From positions 1 to 14,332 of the forward strand of contig JAURMB010000099.1 in NCBI GenBank assembly GCA_030831045.1: DNA of 14,332 nucleotides. The letters are read 5' to 3'. The notes beneath the pieces were generated by a model that was not told the DNA's origin, searched no databases, and saw nothing but the letters and a program-made list of their open reading frames with translations. This stretch comes from Schleiferiaceae bacterium. Its GTDB lineage: Bacteria > Bacteroidota > Bacteroidia > Flavobacteriales > Schleiferiaceae. This document shows, in pieces, positions 5,766 to 12,526 of the stretch. The position numbers and the translations under genes were made by a program. Position 1 is the stretch's first letter, and each line of letters opens with the position of its first letter.

Positions 5766-7259
5766 CTCAATCAGGCTGCGGTCGTTCATCAGGCGCGGAA
5801 CTTTGTTTTGTCCGCCGAGTTTGCCTTTGGATTTGAGCCAATTGTGGAAGGTTCCGAGGGGGGCGGAATGGATGCGCGGCGGCCTGAGGACCAGGTCTTT
5901 GTAGCGCTTGGCTTCGTAGTCGGAATTGGCTGCCTTGAGGGCCGTGTCGAGGGCGGCTCCGAAGGCGTCGAGGGAATAGGGCGGAGTCTGGAATTCGATG
6001 AGCCAATCGTGGGCGCCGCCGGCTTCGCCGGCCGGCGCCAACCACGGCGCAGCGGTGTATTCGTCGACGAGGGCTCCGGTTTTGCGGCAGGCTTCGGCGA
6101 TGGCGCGCTCGGCGTTGTCGATCATGAGTTCTTCGCCAAAGGCGTTGATGAACAGGCGTGTACGGCCGGTGATGCGAATGCGGTAGGGTGCGACTGACGT
6201 GAATTCGACGGTGTCGCCGACAATGGTCCGCCAGAGTCCGCCGTTGGTGTTGAGAACCACAGCGTAGTTGGTGCCGGGCTGCACCTCAGAAAGGGGAATG
6301 GCGTGGGAGTCCGAGCCGTTAAAGGCGGAGACGGGGATGAATTCGTAGAAGATTCCGTGTTCGAGCATCAGGAGCATGCCGTCGGCGTCGAGGGCGTCCT
6401 GCACGGCAAAGAAGCCTTCAGAGGCGTTGTAGGTTTCGAGGCGGCGCGTGGCGGCGGGCAAGATGGCGGCGAACGAGGCCTCGTAGGGGGTGTAGGCGAC
6501 GCCGCCGTGCACAAAGAGTTCGAGGTTGGGCCATACGGCCTCGAGGGTGGTTTCGCCCCGGATTTCGAGGACACGGCGCAGCAGAACCAGCATCCAGCTC
6601 GGAACACCGAAGAGGGAGGTAACGTTTTGGCGGGCCACCTGCTGGGCGATTTTCTCGATTTTGGCTTCCCACTCGTCCATAAGGGCGACGTCGTGGGAGG
6701 GGGTGGAGCGCCAGCTCGCCCACATCGGTAGGTTGTCGATCATGATGGCGCTCAGGTCGCCGTAGTAGGAGTGCTCGTTGAGCTCGTTGATCTTGGAGGA
6801 TCCGCCCAGGCGCAGGCTGAGGCCGTCGTAGAGTTGGGAGTCCGGCACCTGTTCCGCGTAGAAGGCGAGGAGGTCGCGGCCGACTTTGAAGTGGTTTTCT
6901 TCGAGGGATTCGCGCGAAACGGGTATGAATTTGGACTTGGCCGCGGTGGTTCCGGAGCTTTTGGCGAACCATTTGGTGACGCCCGGCCAGAGGACGTTGG
7001 CTTCGCCACGCATGCTCCGCTCGATCCAAGGGTAGAGCTTGTCGTAGTTGACGATGGGCACGCGCGCCGCGTATTCGGCATAGGTCGTGGCGACGGTGAG
7101 CCCGTGGGCCTTACCGTAGTCGGTGAGGGCTGCTGCGGCCATGAGTTCGCGAAAGACCTGTTCCTGGGCGGCCACGGGCTGTTCGCGCATGTACTGCAGG
7201 CGCGGAATCCGGCTGCTGAGGCGCCAGTTGACGAGGTCGGTGATGGGCGAAAAGGCCAT
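5742..7259 (-). CDS. GH3 auxin-responsive promoter family protein (acyl-adenylate/thioester-forming fold)
   Basis: 505 residues, the usual length for bacterial GH3-family proteins, which share the ANL adenylating fold of plant JAR1/GH3 acyl-acid amido synthetases. The ATP-binding motif SSGTTAAKSKFIP is at 101-113, the YNASEGFF motif at 277-284, and the TGRTRLFINAFGEE hinge region at 364-377, with EYTAAP and the GAHDWLIEF stretch in the C-terminal domain. The natural substrate of bacterial members is not established; an ATP-dependent activation of a carboxylic acid is inferred from the fold. The gene is divergent from the DUF2797 gene across 37 bp containing the palindrome AAGGTACCTT. The final residues ELLVSGF and the TAG stop are encoded by heptamer array B. 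A near-perfect GC-rich hairpin lies in the coding sequence at 6012-6039. Confidence 0.92.
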   Translation of the reverse strand: MAFSPITDLVNWRLSSRIPRLQYMREQPVAAQEQVFRELMAAAALTDYGKAHGLTVATTYAEYAARVPIVNYDKLYPWIERSMRGEANVLWPGVTKWFAKSSGTTAAKSKFIPVSRESLEENHFKVGRDLLAFYAEQVPDSQLYDGLSLRLGGSSKINELNEHSYYGDLSAIMIDNLPMWASWRSTPSHDVALMDEWEAKIEKIAQQVARQNVTSLFGVPSWMLVLLRRVLEIRGETTLEAVWPNLELFVHGGVAYTPYEASFAAILPAATRRLETYNASEGFFAVQDALDADGMLLMLEHGIFYEFIPVSAFNGSDSHAIPLSEVQPGTNYAVVLNTNGGLWRTIVGDTVEFTSVAPYRIRITGRTRLFINAFGEELMIDNAERAIAEACRKTGALVDEYTAAPWLAPAGEAGGAHDWLIEFQTPPYSLDAFGAALDTALKAANSDYEAKRYKDLVLRPPRIHSAPLGTFHNWLKSKGKLGGQNKVPRLMNDRSLIEELLVSGF

Positions 7260-7268
7260 GCGGCAAGG

Positions 7269-7276
7269 TACCTTTG
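7269..7276 (+). promoter_or_regulatory. -7 box for the DUF2797 gene, within a divergent palindrome
   Basis: TACCTTTG matches TAnnTTTG perfectly and overlaps the palindrome AAGGTACCTT (7265-7274). On the opposite strand the same palindrome gives TACCTTGC, a weaker -7 box for the GH3 gene. The plus-strand leader would be about 14-15 nt before the ATG at 7297. No TTTG -33 element is evident. Confidence 0.45.
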
Positions 7277-7296
7277 GTGGGTAAAAGGTAGTTCAG

Positions 7297-8118
7297 ATGT
7301 CGTTCACTTGGTCCGCGGCGCCCGTGCGCAAAATGATTTTGTCGGTTTCGGAACCGGCGGTGCGCGCGTGGATTCCGCTCGGACGCCACCTTATCGATGT
7401 GAACGCCCTGACTGGCAAGCCGCTTCGCCTGGAGTGGCCCGGGATGGCCGAGTGCCAATCTTGCGGTGGCGTTTTTTCGGAGCTTCACGCCCAGGGGTTT
7501 TGCCGCACGTGCTTCTTTGACAGCCCAATGGCCGGCGCCAGCATCGTGCGCCCCGAGCTGTCCACGGCCCACCTCGGCAAGGCGGACCGCAACCTCGAGT
7601 TTGAGCGCGCGTACCAGCTTCAGCCGCACACGGTGTACCTGGCCGATTCGGGCGGAATCAAGGTCGGCGTCACCCGAACCCGGCAGCAGGTTACGCGCTG
7701 GCTCGACCAAGGGGCAACGCGGGCCCGCGTGATCGCGGTAACCGAAAACCGCTACGAGGCCGGGCTTATAGAAGTGGCGCTGAAGCAGCACTTTAGCGAC
7801 AAAACCGATTGGCGCAAAATGCTGGCGGGGCTTGAATTCGGGGCGGAATTTGATGCCGCGGTGGGTCGCGCCCTTGCGTCGATTCCTGCGGACCTTCAGC
7901 GTTTTGCGGTCGCGGACGGCACGGAGCACCGGGCGCATTGGTCGTTGGCCCCTGGCTTTGCGGCGAAGTCGGTTAAGCTAAGCAAGCCCGGGGATGTGCT
8001 CGAGGGGGTCCTCGCCGGCCAGCGGGGCCAGTACGTGGCCTTCGCCGACGGTCGCGTCCTCAACGTCCGTTCGCACGAGGGCCTCTTCTTGGGGATTTCG
8101 TCACTAGGAAACTTTTGA
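7297..8118 (+). CDS. DUF2797 family protein
   Basis: 273 residues, typical of DUF2797. The biochemical role of the family is not known to me. Four cysteines form a probable zinc ribbon: C53 and C56 (CQSC), C69 and C72 (CRTC). The core follows the family pattern: PHTVYLADSGGIKVGVTR (110-127), RWLDQGA (134-140), ENRYEAGLIE (150-159) and DKTDWRKML (168-176). The 'VYLA..G..KVGVTR...RW..QGA' stretch resembles the start of a GIY-YIG nuclease domain, so a nucleic-acid activity is possible, but that is inference. The C-terminal third, with a GDVLEGVLAGQRGQYVAFADG segment, looks like a small beta-barrel. The gene diverges from GH3 and is followed by hicAB 45 bp downstream. Its last codons, CTA GGA AAC TTT, resemble a heptamer unit but do not form an array. 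Confidence 0.88.
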   Translation: MSFTWSAAPVRKMILSVSEPAVRAWIPLGRHLIDVNALTGKPLRLEWPGMAECQSCGGVFSELHAQGFCRTCFFDSPMAGASIVRPELSTAHLGKADRNLEFERAYQLQPHTVYLADSGGIKVGVTRTRQQVTRWLDQGATRARVIAVTENRYEAGLIEVALKQHFSDKTDWRKMLAGLEFGAEFDAAVGRALASIPADLQRFAVADGTEHRAHWSLAPGFAAKSVKLSKPGDVLEGVLAGQRGQYVAFADGRVLNVRSHEGLFLGISSLGNF

Positions 8119-8120
8119 AT

Positions 8121-8159
8121 ATAACAATTTGGTTATATAACTGAAAAGTTATAATTTTG
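8121..8159 (+). promoter_or_regulatory. hicAB promoter with two tandem palindromic operators
   Basis: Two directly adjacent 16-bp palindromic units follow the plan ATAAC-N6-GTTAT: 8121-8136 (spacer AATTTG) and 8137-8152 (spacer TGAAAA). Their junction makes the perfect palindrome GTTATATAAC (8132-8141). The promoter is interleaved: a -33 box TTTG at 8128-8131 inside unit 1, then 20 bp, then a -7 box TAATTTTG at 8152-8159 touching unit 2. Both boxes match the Bacteroidota consensus. The -7 box ends 4 nt before the hicA ATG. Binding of HicB through its helix-turn-helix would hide both promoter elements. Confidence 0.8.
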
Positions 8160-8163
8160 ATTG

Positions 8164-8346
8164 ATGAAGAGCAATTCGTTGATCAAGATGAATGAGAAGG
8201 ATGGTTGGTTTAAGGTTCGAACGAACGGCAGCCATCATGTGTTCAAGCACCATCAGAAGTCAGGTCTCGTAGTAGTTCCTCATCCGAAAAAGGATTTGCC
8301 AGTTGGTACGGCAAATTCCATTTTAAAGCAGGCTGGAATTAAATAG
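8164..8346 (+). CDS. hicA: HicA mRNA interferase toxin
   Basis: 60 residues from the ATG at 8164. A TTG directly before it would add one codon. HicA is a small double-stranded-RNA-binding-like RNase that cleaves mRNA when HicB is lost. The sequence follows the family closely: LIKMNEKDGWFKVRTNGSHHVFKH with the catalytic histidine at about H24 (GSH motif), a VVPHPKKDLPVGTANSILKQAGI tail and normal family length. hicB starts 7 nt after its stop, so the order is toxin first, as usual for hicAB. The promoter with paired operators lies directly upstream and predicts a leaderless or nearly leaderless transcript. Base composition is more AT-rich than the neighbours, consistent with later acquisition. 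Confidence 0.94.
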   Translation: MKSNSLIKMNEKDGWFKVRTNGSHHVFKHHQKSGLVVVPHPKKDLPVGTANSILKQAGIK

Positions 8347-8353
8347 AGAAAAG

Positions 8354-8770
8354 ATGGACAAGAATCAGAATATTGAGGTGCTCGTGGAACGTCATTACGA
8401 CGGCACGTATTGGGGGACCACCCAAAATGTTCCTGGGGTGGTTTCTGCGTTTGGTGCGTCGTTAGATGAACTTAAGAACAACCTGAAGCAGGCATATGAA
8501 TCCTACGTAGAGGTGGCTTTGGAGCATGGGGAGGCATGGGCTGAGGAAGCACGCCTTCGCACCGAATGGGTGTTTTCAATGAACATGCAGGCCTTGTTTG
8601 ATTTAGTGCCCGAAGTCAAAATTTCTGCCATTGCTCGAAGAGCGGGAATTAACGAAAGTTTGATGCGACAGTACGCAACAGGCAAGGCGGTGGTATCTGA
8701 AGATCGAGTCCGCTACATTGAGCGGACGATTCACGACTTAGGTCGCGAGTTGCAGTCGGTCAAGCTTTAG
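8354..8770 (+). CDS. hicB: HicB antitoxin with C-terminal helix-turn-helix
   Basis: 138 residues. Residues about 6-60 form the HicB partial RNase H-like domain (VLVERHYDGTYWGTTQNVPGV, then SLDELKNNLKQAYESYVE), which binds and blocks HicA. Residues about 88-112 (VKISAIARRAGINESLMRQYATGK) are a Xre-like helix-turn-helix for DNA binding, so this is the autoregulatory type. It is expected to bind the two ATAAC-N6-GTTAT units upstream of hicA. It is co-transcribed with hicA across a 7-nt gap. Its TAG stop overlaps the stop of the convergent yhhQ gene (shared region 8767-8770), leaving no space for a terminator between them. Confidence 0.93.
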   Translation: MDKNQNIEVLVERHYDGTYWGTTQNVPGVVSAFGASLDELKNNLKQAYESYVEVALEHGEAWAEEARLRTEWVFSMNMQALFDLVPEVKISAIARRAGINESLMRQYATGKAVVSEDRVRYIERTIHDLGRELQSVKL

Positions 8771-9444
8771 GTACGTACGAACCGTCGGTACATCCAAACA
8801 CCCGCGTACATAAAGGGCGTGTCCAGGGCGGCCATTAGGATTTTGAAGAGCCAGGCGTCGCCGATGTACTGGACAAGGGTGGGGGACGGAAGCACTCCGA
8901 CAAAAAGTATGAGAATGACCAGGATGCTGTCAACGCCCTGAGAAAGCATGGTGGAGAAGTTGTTGCGGACCCACAGGTGCTTGCCGCGGGTCACGCGCTT
9001 CCAGAAGTGAAAGAGGCGCACGTCAACAAGCTGGGCGACCAGGTAGGCGGCCATGGAGGCCACGATGACGCGGACGGAGTTGCCGAAGACCATTCCGTAG
9101 GCCTCGTCGTCGACCTTGGAGAAGGGGAGCGCGGGCCAAATTCCGCCCAGCCAGATGACGAGCAGCACGAGGAGGAGGGCGGCGAATCCGCTGTAGACGA
9201 CGTAGTCGGTGCGGCGCTTTCCGTAGAATTCGCTGAGGAGGTCCGTGACGAGAAAGGTGAGGGGGTACGGAAGAATTCCGACCGAAATGACGAAGGTTTT
9301 GAAGCCCAGGTCGATTTCGATGAATTTGTTGGAGACCAGGTTGCAGACGACCAAGGCGGCAATGAACAGGGCCGCCAAGGCCATGTAGGTGGCGAGGTTT
9401 CGGCCTTCGAGCGGGCCTTCGTGGAGTTCGTGGTCGTCCGTCAT
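8767..9444 (-). CDS. yhhQ: Queuosine precursor transporter (YhhQ/VUT family)
   Basis: 225 residues with about six hydrophobic membrane segments, the length and plan of the YhhQ family. Family members import 7-deazaguanine precursors of tRNA queuosine (preQ0/preQ1) across the inner membrane. Signatures are the first helix ALFIAALVVCNLVSNKFIE, FVISVGILPYPLTFLVTDLLSEFYGKR (51-77), a WVRNNFSTMLSQGVDSILV segment (158-176), and the last helix with the ALDTPFMY motif. The start is 3 nt after the sppA stop on the same strand, so the gene is likely read from the sppA promoter as a two-gene operon. No queuosine biosynthesis gene or preQ1 riboswitch is seen nearby. Confidence 0.9.
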   Translation of the reverse strand: MTDDHELHEGPLEGRNLATYMALAALFIAALVVCNLVSNKFIEIDLGFKTFVISVGILPYPLTFLVTDLLSEFYGKRRTDYVVYSGFAALLLVLLVIWLGGIWPALPFSKVDDEAYGMVFGNSVRVIVASMAAYLVAQLVDVRLFHFWKRVTRGKHLWVRNNFSTMLSQGVDSILVILILFVGVLPSPTLVQYIGDAWLFKILMAALDTPFMYAGVWMYRRFVRT

Positions 9445-9447
9445 GAT

Positions 9448-11154
9448 TTAGAAGACGAGGGTTTCGCGCGCCTGAATTCCGCCCATGCGCTGGATTTGGG
9501 TTTGAAGTCCGCGGAGCTGGGCCTCAAGGTTCGCGCTGCGCAGGCTGACGCCAACTTCGCGCAGCGCTTGCCGCCACGGCTCCTCGCTTTGGGGAAGCAG
9601 TTCGACGCGGTAGGTGGTGATTTTGGCCAGTTTGGCGCAGGACGCAAGGGCATCGTGAAGCCCGCCGAGGCGGTCAACCAGGCCGAGTTCCAGGGCGCGG
9701 CGGCCGGTGTACACGCGCCCGCGGGCGATCGAATCGACTATGCTGGCCTCGAGCTTGCGCCCTTGGACCAGGACCTCCTTGAAGCGCGCGTAGGTTTGGT
9801 CGACCGAGCGCTGAACCACGGCCAGCTCGGCCTCGGTGGGGGTGCGGTCCAGCGAGGGAAAGTTGGCGAAGGGGTGCGTCGCCACCGGCTGGCTCTTGAT
9901 GCCCAGCTTTTGGTTGAAGAGCTCTTCGCCGCTGAAGAGCAAGCCAAAGACGCCGATGGATCCCGTGATCGTTGTGGGCTGCGCCCAGATTTCGCGGGCC
10001 GGCGCCGCCATGTAGTAGCCGCCGCTGGCGGCGGCTCCGCCCATCGAAACCACGACCGGCATGGCTTCGGCAAGGCGCGTGACGCCGCGGTGAATTTCGT
10101 CTGAAGCCAAGGCCGAACCCCCAGGGCTGTTGATGCGCAGCACCACCCCCTCAATGTTGTCGCGCTCAAGCAGGTCGTCTACGGTCTCGTTGAAGTCGAA
10201 ATCGGCGATGGCGTTGGGGTCGGAACCGTCGACCACGTCGCCCTCGGCAAACACTACGGCAAGCACGGGGGCGCTCGCGTCGTCGCTGAGCGTCGCCAGG
10301 TAGTCGGTGGCTGAGATCAGTCCGTCTTCAGCGCCGCCCCAATCGCTGAGCAGAAGCTCGTCGGGGTAGGCCAAGGCGTCGACCAGGCCGAGCTCAAGGG
10401 CGCGCGAGGCGGTAAGCAGCGGTTCGAGCTGGAGTACGTGGTTCCAGGCGCTGTCGGCGACCGCGGTACGGCTGGCGCGCACCCGGGTTTCGAATTCGGA
10501 CCAAAGTCCGCCCAGCAATTCGGTGTACTGCAGGCGGTTGGCCTCAGACATTTCGTCGGCAATGAAGGGTTCGCCAGCGCTTTTAAATGCGTTGCCGCTG
10601 CCGCGCACCAGGTGGGCCTTGACCCCGAGCTTGTCGAGGGCGCCTTTGTAGTACATCGGGCTGGCGCTGAGGCCGTTGAGCACGAGCATTCCCGCGGGGG
10701 CGAGGTAGATTTTGGTTGCCACACTGGCCAAAAAGTAGGCTTTGGGGTCGTAGGCCTTGCTGGTGGCGACGACGGTTACGCCGGCCTTTTTCGCCTTGGC
10801 GAGTTCCGCCCGCAGCTCGGTCAGGGCTGCCCAGCTCGCGTCGACCATGCCGAGGTCGAGCCAAATGGCCTTGACTTGGCCGTTGCTGAGGCGGGCGCCG
10901 CGCACGGCCTCGGTGAGTTCGTACAGCGACAGCGGAGCGGGCTCGTCGAGAAGTTCCGCCCAAAGCTGATCGACCTCGTTGGGGCGCTCGGCGATTCCGC
11001 CTTCGAGCTGCACGTGGAGAACGGCCCCCTCAGGCACCCCGATAACGGGGTCGCTTGCGTTGGCCGCCGCCCCGATGGCAAAGCCCACAAGGATCGCGAT
11101 TAAAAGAAAAAACCCAACTACCGAGCCCACGAGGGCACCAAAAAACTGCTTCAT
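9448..11154 (-). CDS. sppA: Signal peptide peptidase SppA (67K type)
   Basis: 568 residues from the ATG at 11154, close to the long, duplicated form of SppA. A TTG at 11175 would add seven residues before the membrane anchor and is less likely. The enzyme sits in the inner membrane facing the periplasm and degrades cleaved signal peptides with a Ser-Lys dyad. Residues about 4-34 form the membrane anchor (GFFLLIAILVGFAIG). The N-terminal half carries the catalytic lysine K191 in AFKSAGEPF, matching KSAVEPF of E. coli. The C-terminal half carries S377 in SMGGAAASGGYY, followed by ITGSIGVFG. Both catalytic residues are present. It is divergent from folK and lies 3 nt upstream of yhhQ. Confidence 0.95.
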   Translation of the reverse strand: MKQFFGALVGSVVGFFLLIAILVGFAIGAAANASDPVIGVPEGAVLHVQLEGGIAERPNEVDQLWAELLDEPAPLSLYELTEAVRGARLSNGQVKAIWLDLGMVDASWAALTELRAELAKAKKAGVTVVATSKAYDPKAYFLASVATKIYLAPAGMLVLNGLSASPMYYKGALDKLGVKAHLVRGSGNAFKSAGEPFIADEMSEANRLQYTELLGGLWSEFETRVRASRTAVADSAWNHVLQLEPLLTASRALELGLVDALAYPDELLLSDWGGAEDGLISATDYLATLSDDASAPVLAVVFAEGDVVDGSDPNAIADFDFNETVDDLLERDNIEGVVLRINSPGGSALASDEIHRGVTRLAEAMPVVVSMGGAAASGGYYMAAPAREIWAQPTTITGSIGVFGLLFSGEELFNQKLGIKSQPVATHPFANFPSLDRTPTEAELAVVQRSVDQTYARFKEVLVQGRKLEASIVDSIARGRVYTGRRALELGLVDRLGGLHDALASCAKLAKITTYRVELLPQSEEPWRQALREVGVSLRSANLEAQLRGLQTQIQRMGGIQARETLVF

Positions 11155-11190
11155 GTGTTTCTTTGCCGCGGGCAAACGCCCTTAATGTTT

Positions 11191-11694
11191 ATGAATGCCA
11201 AGGTACTAAAGGTCCTGCTCCTGCTCGGAAGCAACAGCGAAGACGCCGTGAAGGTTTTGGCGGAGGCCCGCGGTGCCTTGGCGGAGCGGGCCAACGTTGC
11301 GCGAAGCGGAAGCCTATGGCGCACCGCGGCCTGGGGCTTTGACGGACCGGACTTTGTCAATCAAGTTCTTGAAATGGAGTGGCTCGGCGAACCTGAAGCG
11401 CTGCTTGAGCTCTGCCTCGAGGTGGAGCGGGAGCTCGGGCGGGTTCGCGACGCGGCCGGTCCGCGGTATGCCAGCCGACGCATCGATATTGACCTACTGC
11501 TGACGTCGCCGTTTCGGAGCATTTCTGGGCCGGAGCTGGAGCTTCCGCATCCTCGGATGCCCTTGCGACGCTTTGTATTACAGCCACTTGCGGAGCACTG
11601 GGGCGACTGGGTTGCCGCGAGTTCAGGGGGGCGCGTTGATGATCTTTTGGGGCAATGTTCCGACGAGAATGCCGTATATTTGCTCAAATTCTAA
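11191..11694 (+). CDS. folK: 2-amino-4-hydroxy-6-hydroxymethyldihydropteridine pyrophosphokinase (HPPK)
   Basis: 167 residues from the ATG at 11191. An ATG at 11185 would add two residues, and a GTG at 11155 is less likely because it abuts the sppA start. HPPK transfers pyrophosphate from ATP to 6-hydroxymethyl-7,8-dihydropterin in folate synthesis. Family motifs in order are LLLGSN (10-15), ELGRVR (81-86), the metal-binding RRIDIDLLL with two Asp (96-104), LPHPRM (118-123) and RRFVLQPLAE (126-135). In some Bacteroidota folK is fused or adjacent to a deoxynucleoside kinase; here the kinase is about 6 kb away. The gene shares a 36-bp divergent gap with sppA. The promoter of the next gene lies inside its 3' end, and its stop is 12 bp before that gene. 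Confidence 0.93.
   Translation: MNAKVLKVLLLLGSNSEDAVKVLAEARGALAERANVARSGSLWRTAAWGFDGPDFVNQVLEMEWLGEPEALLELCLEVERELGRVRDAAGPRYASRRIDIDLLLTSPFRSISGPELELPHPRMPLRRFVLQPLAEHWGDWVAASSGGRVDDLLGQCSDENAVYLLKF
11675..11682 (+). promoter_or_regulatory. -7 promoter box of the OmpA-like lipoprotein gene
   Basis: TATATTTG matches TAnnTTTG perfectly and lies within the last codons of folK. The ATG at 11707 is 24 nt further on. The leader is A-rich (CTAAACAAAACG), a feature associated with good translation in Bacteroidota, where Shine-Dalgarno sites are weak. A TTTG at 11646-11649 is 25 bp upstream, longer than the usual 19-21, so no good -33 is claimed. Confidence 0.5.
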
Positions 11695-11706
11695 ACAAAA
11701 CGATTT

Positions 11707-12441
11707 ATGAAGTACGTAGCTCTTGCCGCCAGCGCCTTGATGCTGGCTTCGTGCGGTGTGAAAGACCTCGAAACCGAAGTAGCCTCGCTCAAAGGCGAAT
11801 TGGCTAAAGTTCAAAAAGACGGCGACGGCGACGGCGTTTCAGACGCGTTCGACCTCGAGCCCAATACGCCGAAGGGCGCTTTGGTGGACGGTTCAGGCCG
11901 TGCGCTCGACCTCGACGGCGATGGAGTGCGCCATGAATTGGACGTGGATCCGTTTAGCCAGCGCGGCGTGCGCGTAGACGCCAGCGGTGCCGAGCTCGAC
12001 AGCGACGGCGACGGTGTTTCAGACAGCAAGGACAAAGAGCCCAACACCCCCGCGGGTTCGTTGGTGAACTTCCAAGGCAAGCACATCGAGGCCAGCGGCC
12101 TGAGTGCGTCGGTTGCCAGCGCGTTCATTCCCGAGATCATTTTTGCGACCAACAGCGTAACGGTTTCGGCCGAAGAGGAAGCCAAGTTGGCCGTAGTTGC
12201 CAAGATGCTCAAGGCGAATCCGAGCCTGCGCCTGCAGATCATCGGCCACGCCGACAAGACGGGTTCAGAGAAGACCAACCTCAAGGTGGGCGAGCGCCGC
12301 GCCAAGGCCGTTCTTCGCGTGCTGACGACGACCTTCAGCCTTCCGGAGTCGCGCTTCGACGTAGTGAGTAAGGGCGAGAACGACCCGATCTCTAAGAAGA
12401 ACCAGCACAACCGCCGCGTAGAGTTCGTGGTGATCAAGTAA
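11707..12441 (+). CDS. OmpA-family lipoprotein with TSP3-type calcium-binding repeats
   Basis: 244 residues. Residues 1-16 form a lipoprotein signal peptide with lipobox LASC (lipidated C16). A short coiled-coil stretch, DLETEVASLKGELAKVQ, covers about 20-36. Three thrombospondin type 3-like Asp-rich repeats follow at about 38-50, 68-80 and 98-112 (DGDGDGVSDAFD and related), each able to bind Ca2+. The OmpA C-terminal peptidoglycan-binding domain spans about 142-244, with IIFATNS, GHADKTG (180-186), RRAKAVL and NRRVEF (235-240). The architecture fits an outer-membrane lipoprotein that tethers the membrane to peptidoglycan, but there is no beta-barrel, so it is not a porin. The tight codon use and strong flanking signals suggest good expression. 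It has its own promoter box and terminator. Confidence 0.93.
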   Translation: MKYVALAASALMLASCGVKDLETEVASLKGELAKVQKDGDGDGVSDAFDLEPNTPKGALVDGSGRALDLDGDGVRHELDVDPFSQRGVRVDASGAELDSDGDGVSDSKDKEPNTPAGSLVNFQGKHIEASGLSASVASAFIPEIIFATNSVTVSAEEEAKLAVVAKMLKANPSLRLQIIGHADKTGSEKTNLKVGERRAKAVLRVLTTTFSLPESRFDVVSKGENDPISKKNQHNRRVEFVVIK

Positions 12442-12465
12442 GCGAGCAACGCTCGTGAGCGAAGG

Positions 12466-12493
12466 GCCCGGCCGTTAGGTCGGGCTTTTTTTT
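12466..12493 (+). terminator. Rho-independent terminator after the OmpA-like gene
   Basis: The 8-bp stem GCCCGGCC (12466-12473) pairs with GGTCGGGC (12478-12485), with one G-T pair and a GTTA loop, followed by eight T (12486-12493). A smaller hairpin, CGAGC-AAC-GCTCG (12443-12455), lies directly after the stop codon. The T-run overlaps the first bases of heptamer array C by 2 bp. Confidence 0.93.
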
Positions 12494-12526
12494 GTTACGA
12501 GTAACTAGTTACTTGTTTCTGGTTAC
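12492..12526 (-). repeat. Degenerate heptamer array C (5 units)
   Basis: Read on the minus strand from 12526 downwards, the units are GTAACCA, GAAACAA, GTAACTA, GTTACTC and GTAACAA, all GNNRCNN. The array fills the gap between the terminator of the OmpA-like gene and the end of the convergent mutS. It supplies the mutS stop codon (TAA, 12525-12523) in its first unit. It has the same orientation relative to mutS as array D. Confidence 0.8.

Noticed and set aside
8098..8118. GTCACTAGGAAACTTTTG at the end of the DUF2797 gene resembles heptamer units.
   Set aside because: Only the first 7 bp fit GNNRCNN; the next unit has C at position 6, so there is no tandem period.
8770..8781. GGTACGTACGAA at the end of yhhQ shares TTCGTACGTA (reverse strand) with the cassette 2 operator.
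   Set aside because: It lies in coding sequence at a 3' end, has no partner half-site 23 bp away and no gene start; it is probably a chance palindrome.
8977..10104. A 375-codon plus-strand open frame opposite yhhQ and sppA.
   Set aside because: It runs antisense across two real genes and their junction; its composition is the usual high-GC antisense artefact.
11165..11180. GGGC-AAAC-GCCC and CCGCGG in the sppA/folK gap as a regulatory hairpin or operator.
   Set aside because: Only 4 bp of stem in a GC-rich stretch; no promoter boxes of good quality are aligned with it.
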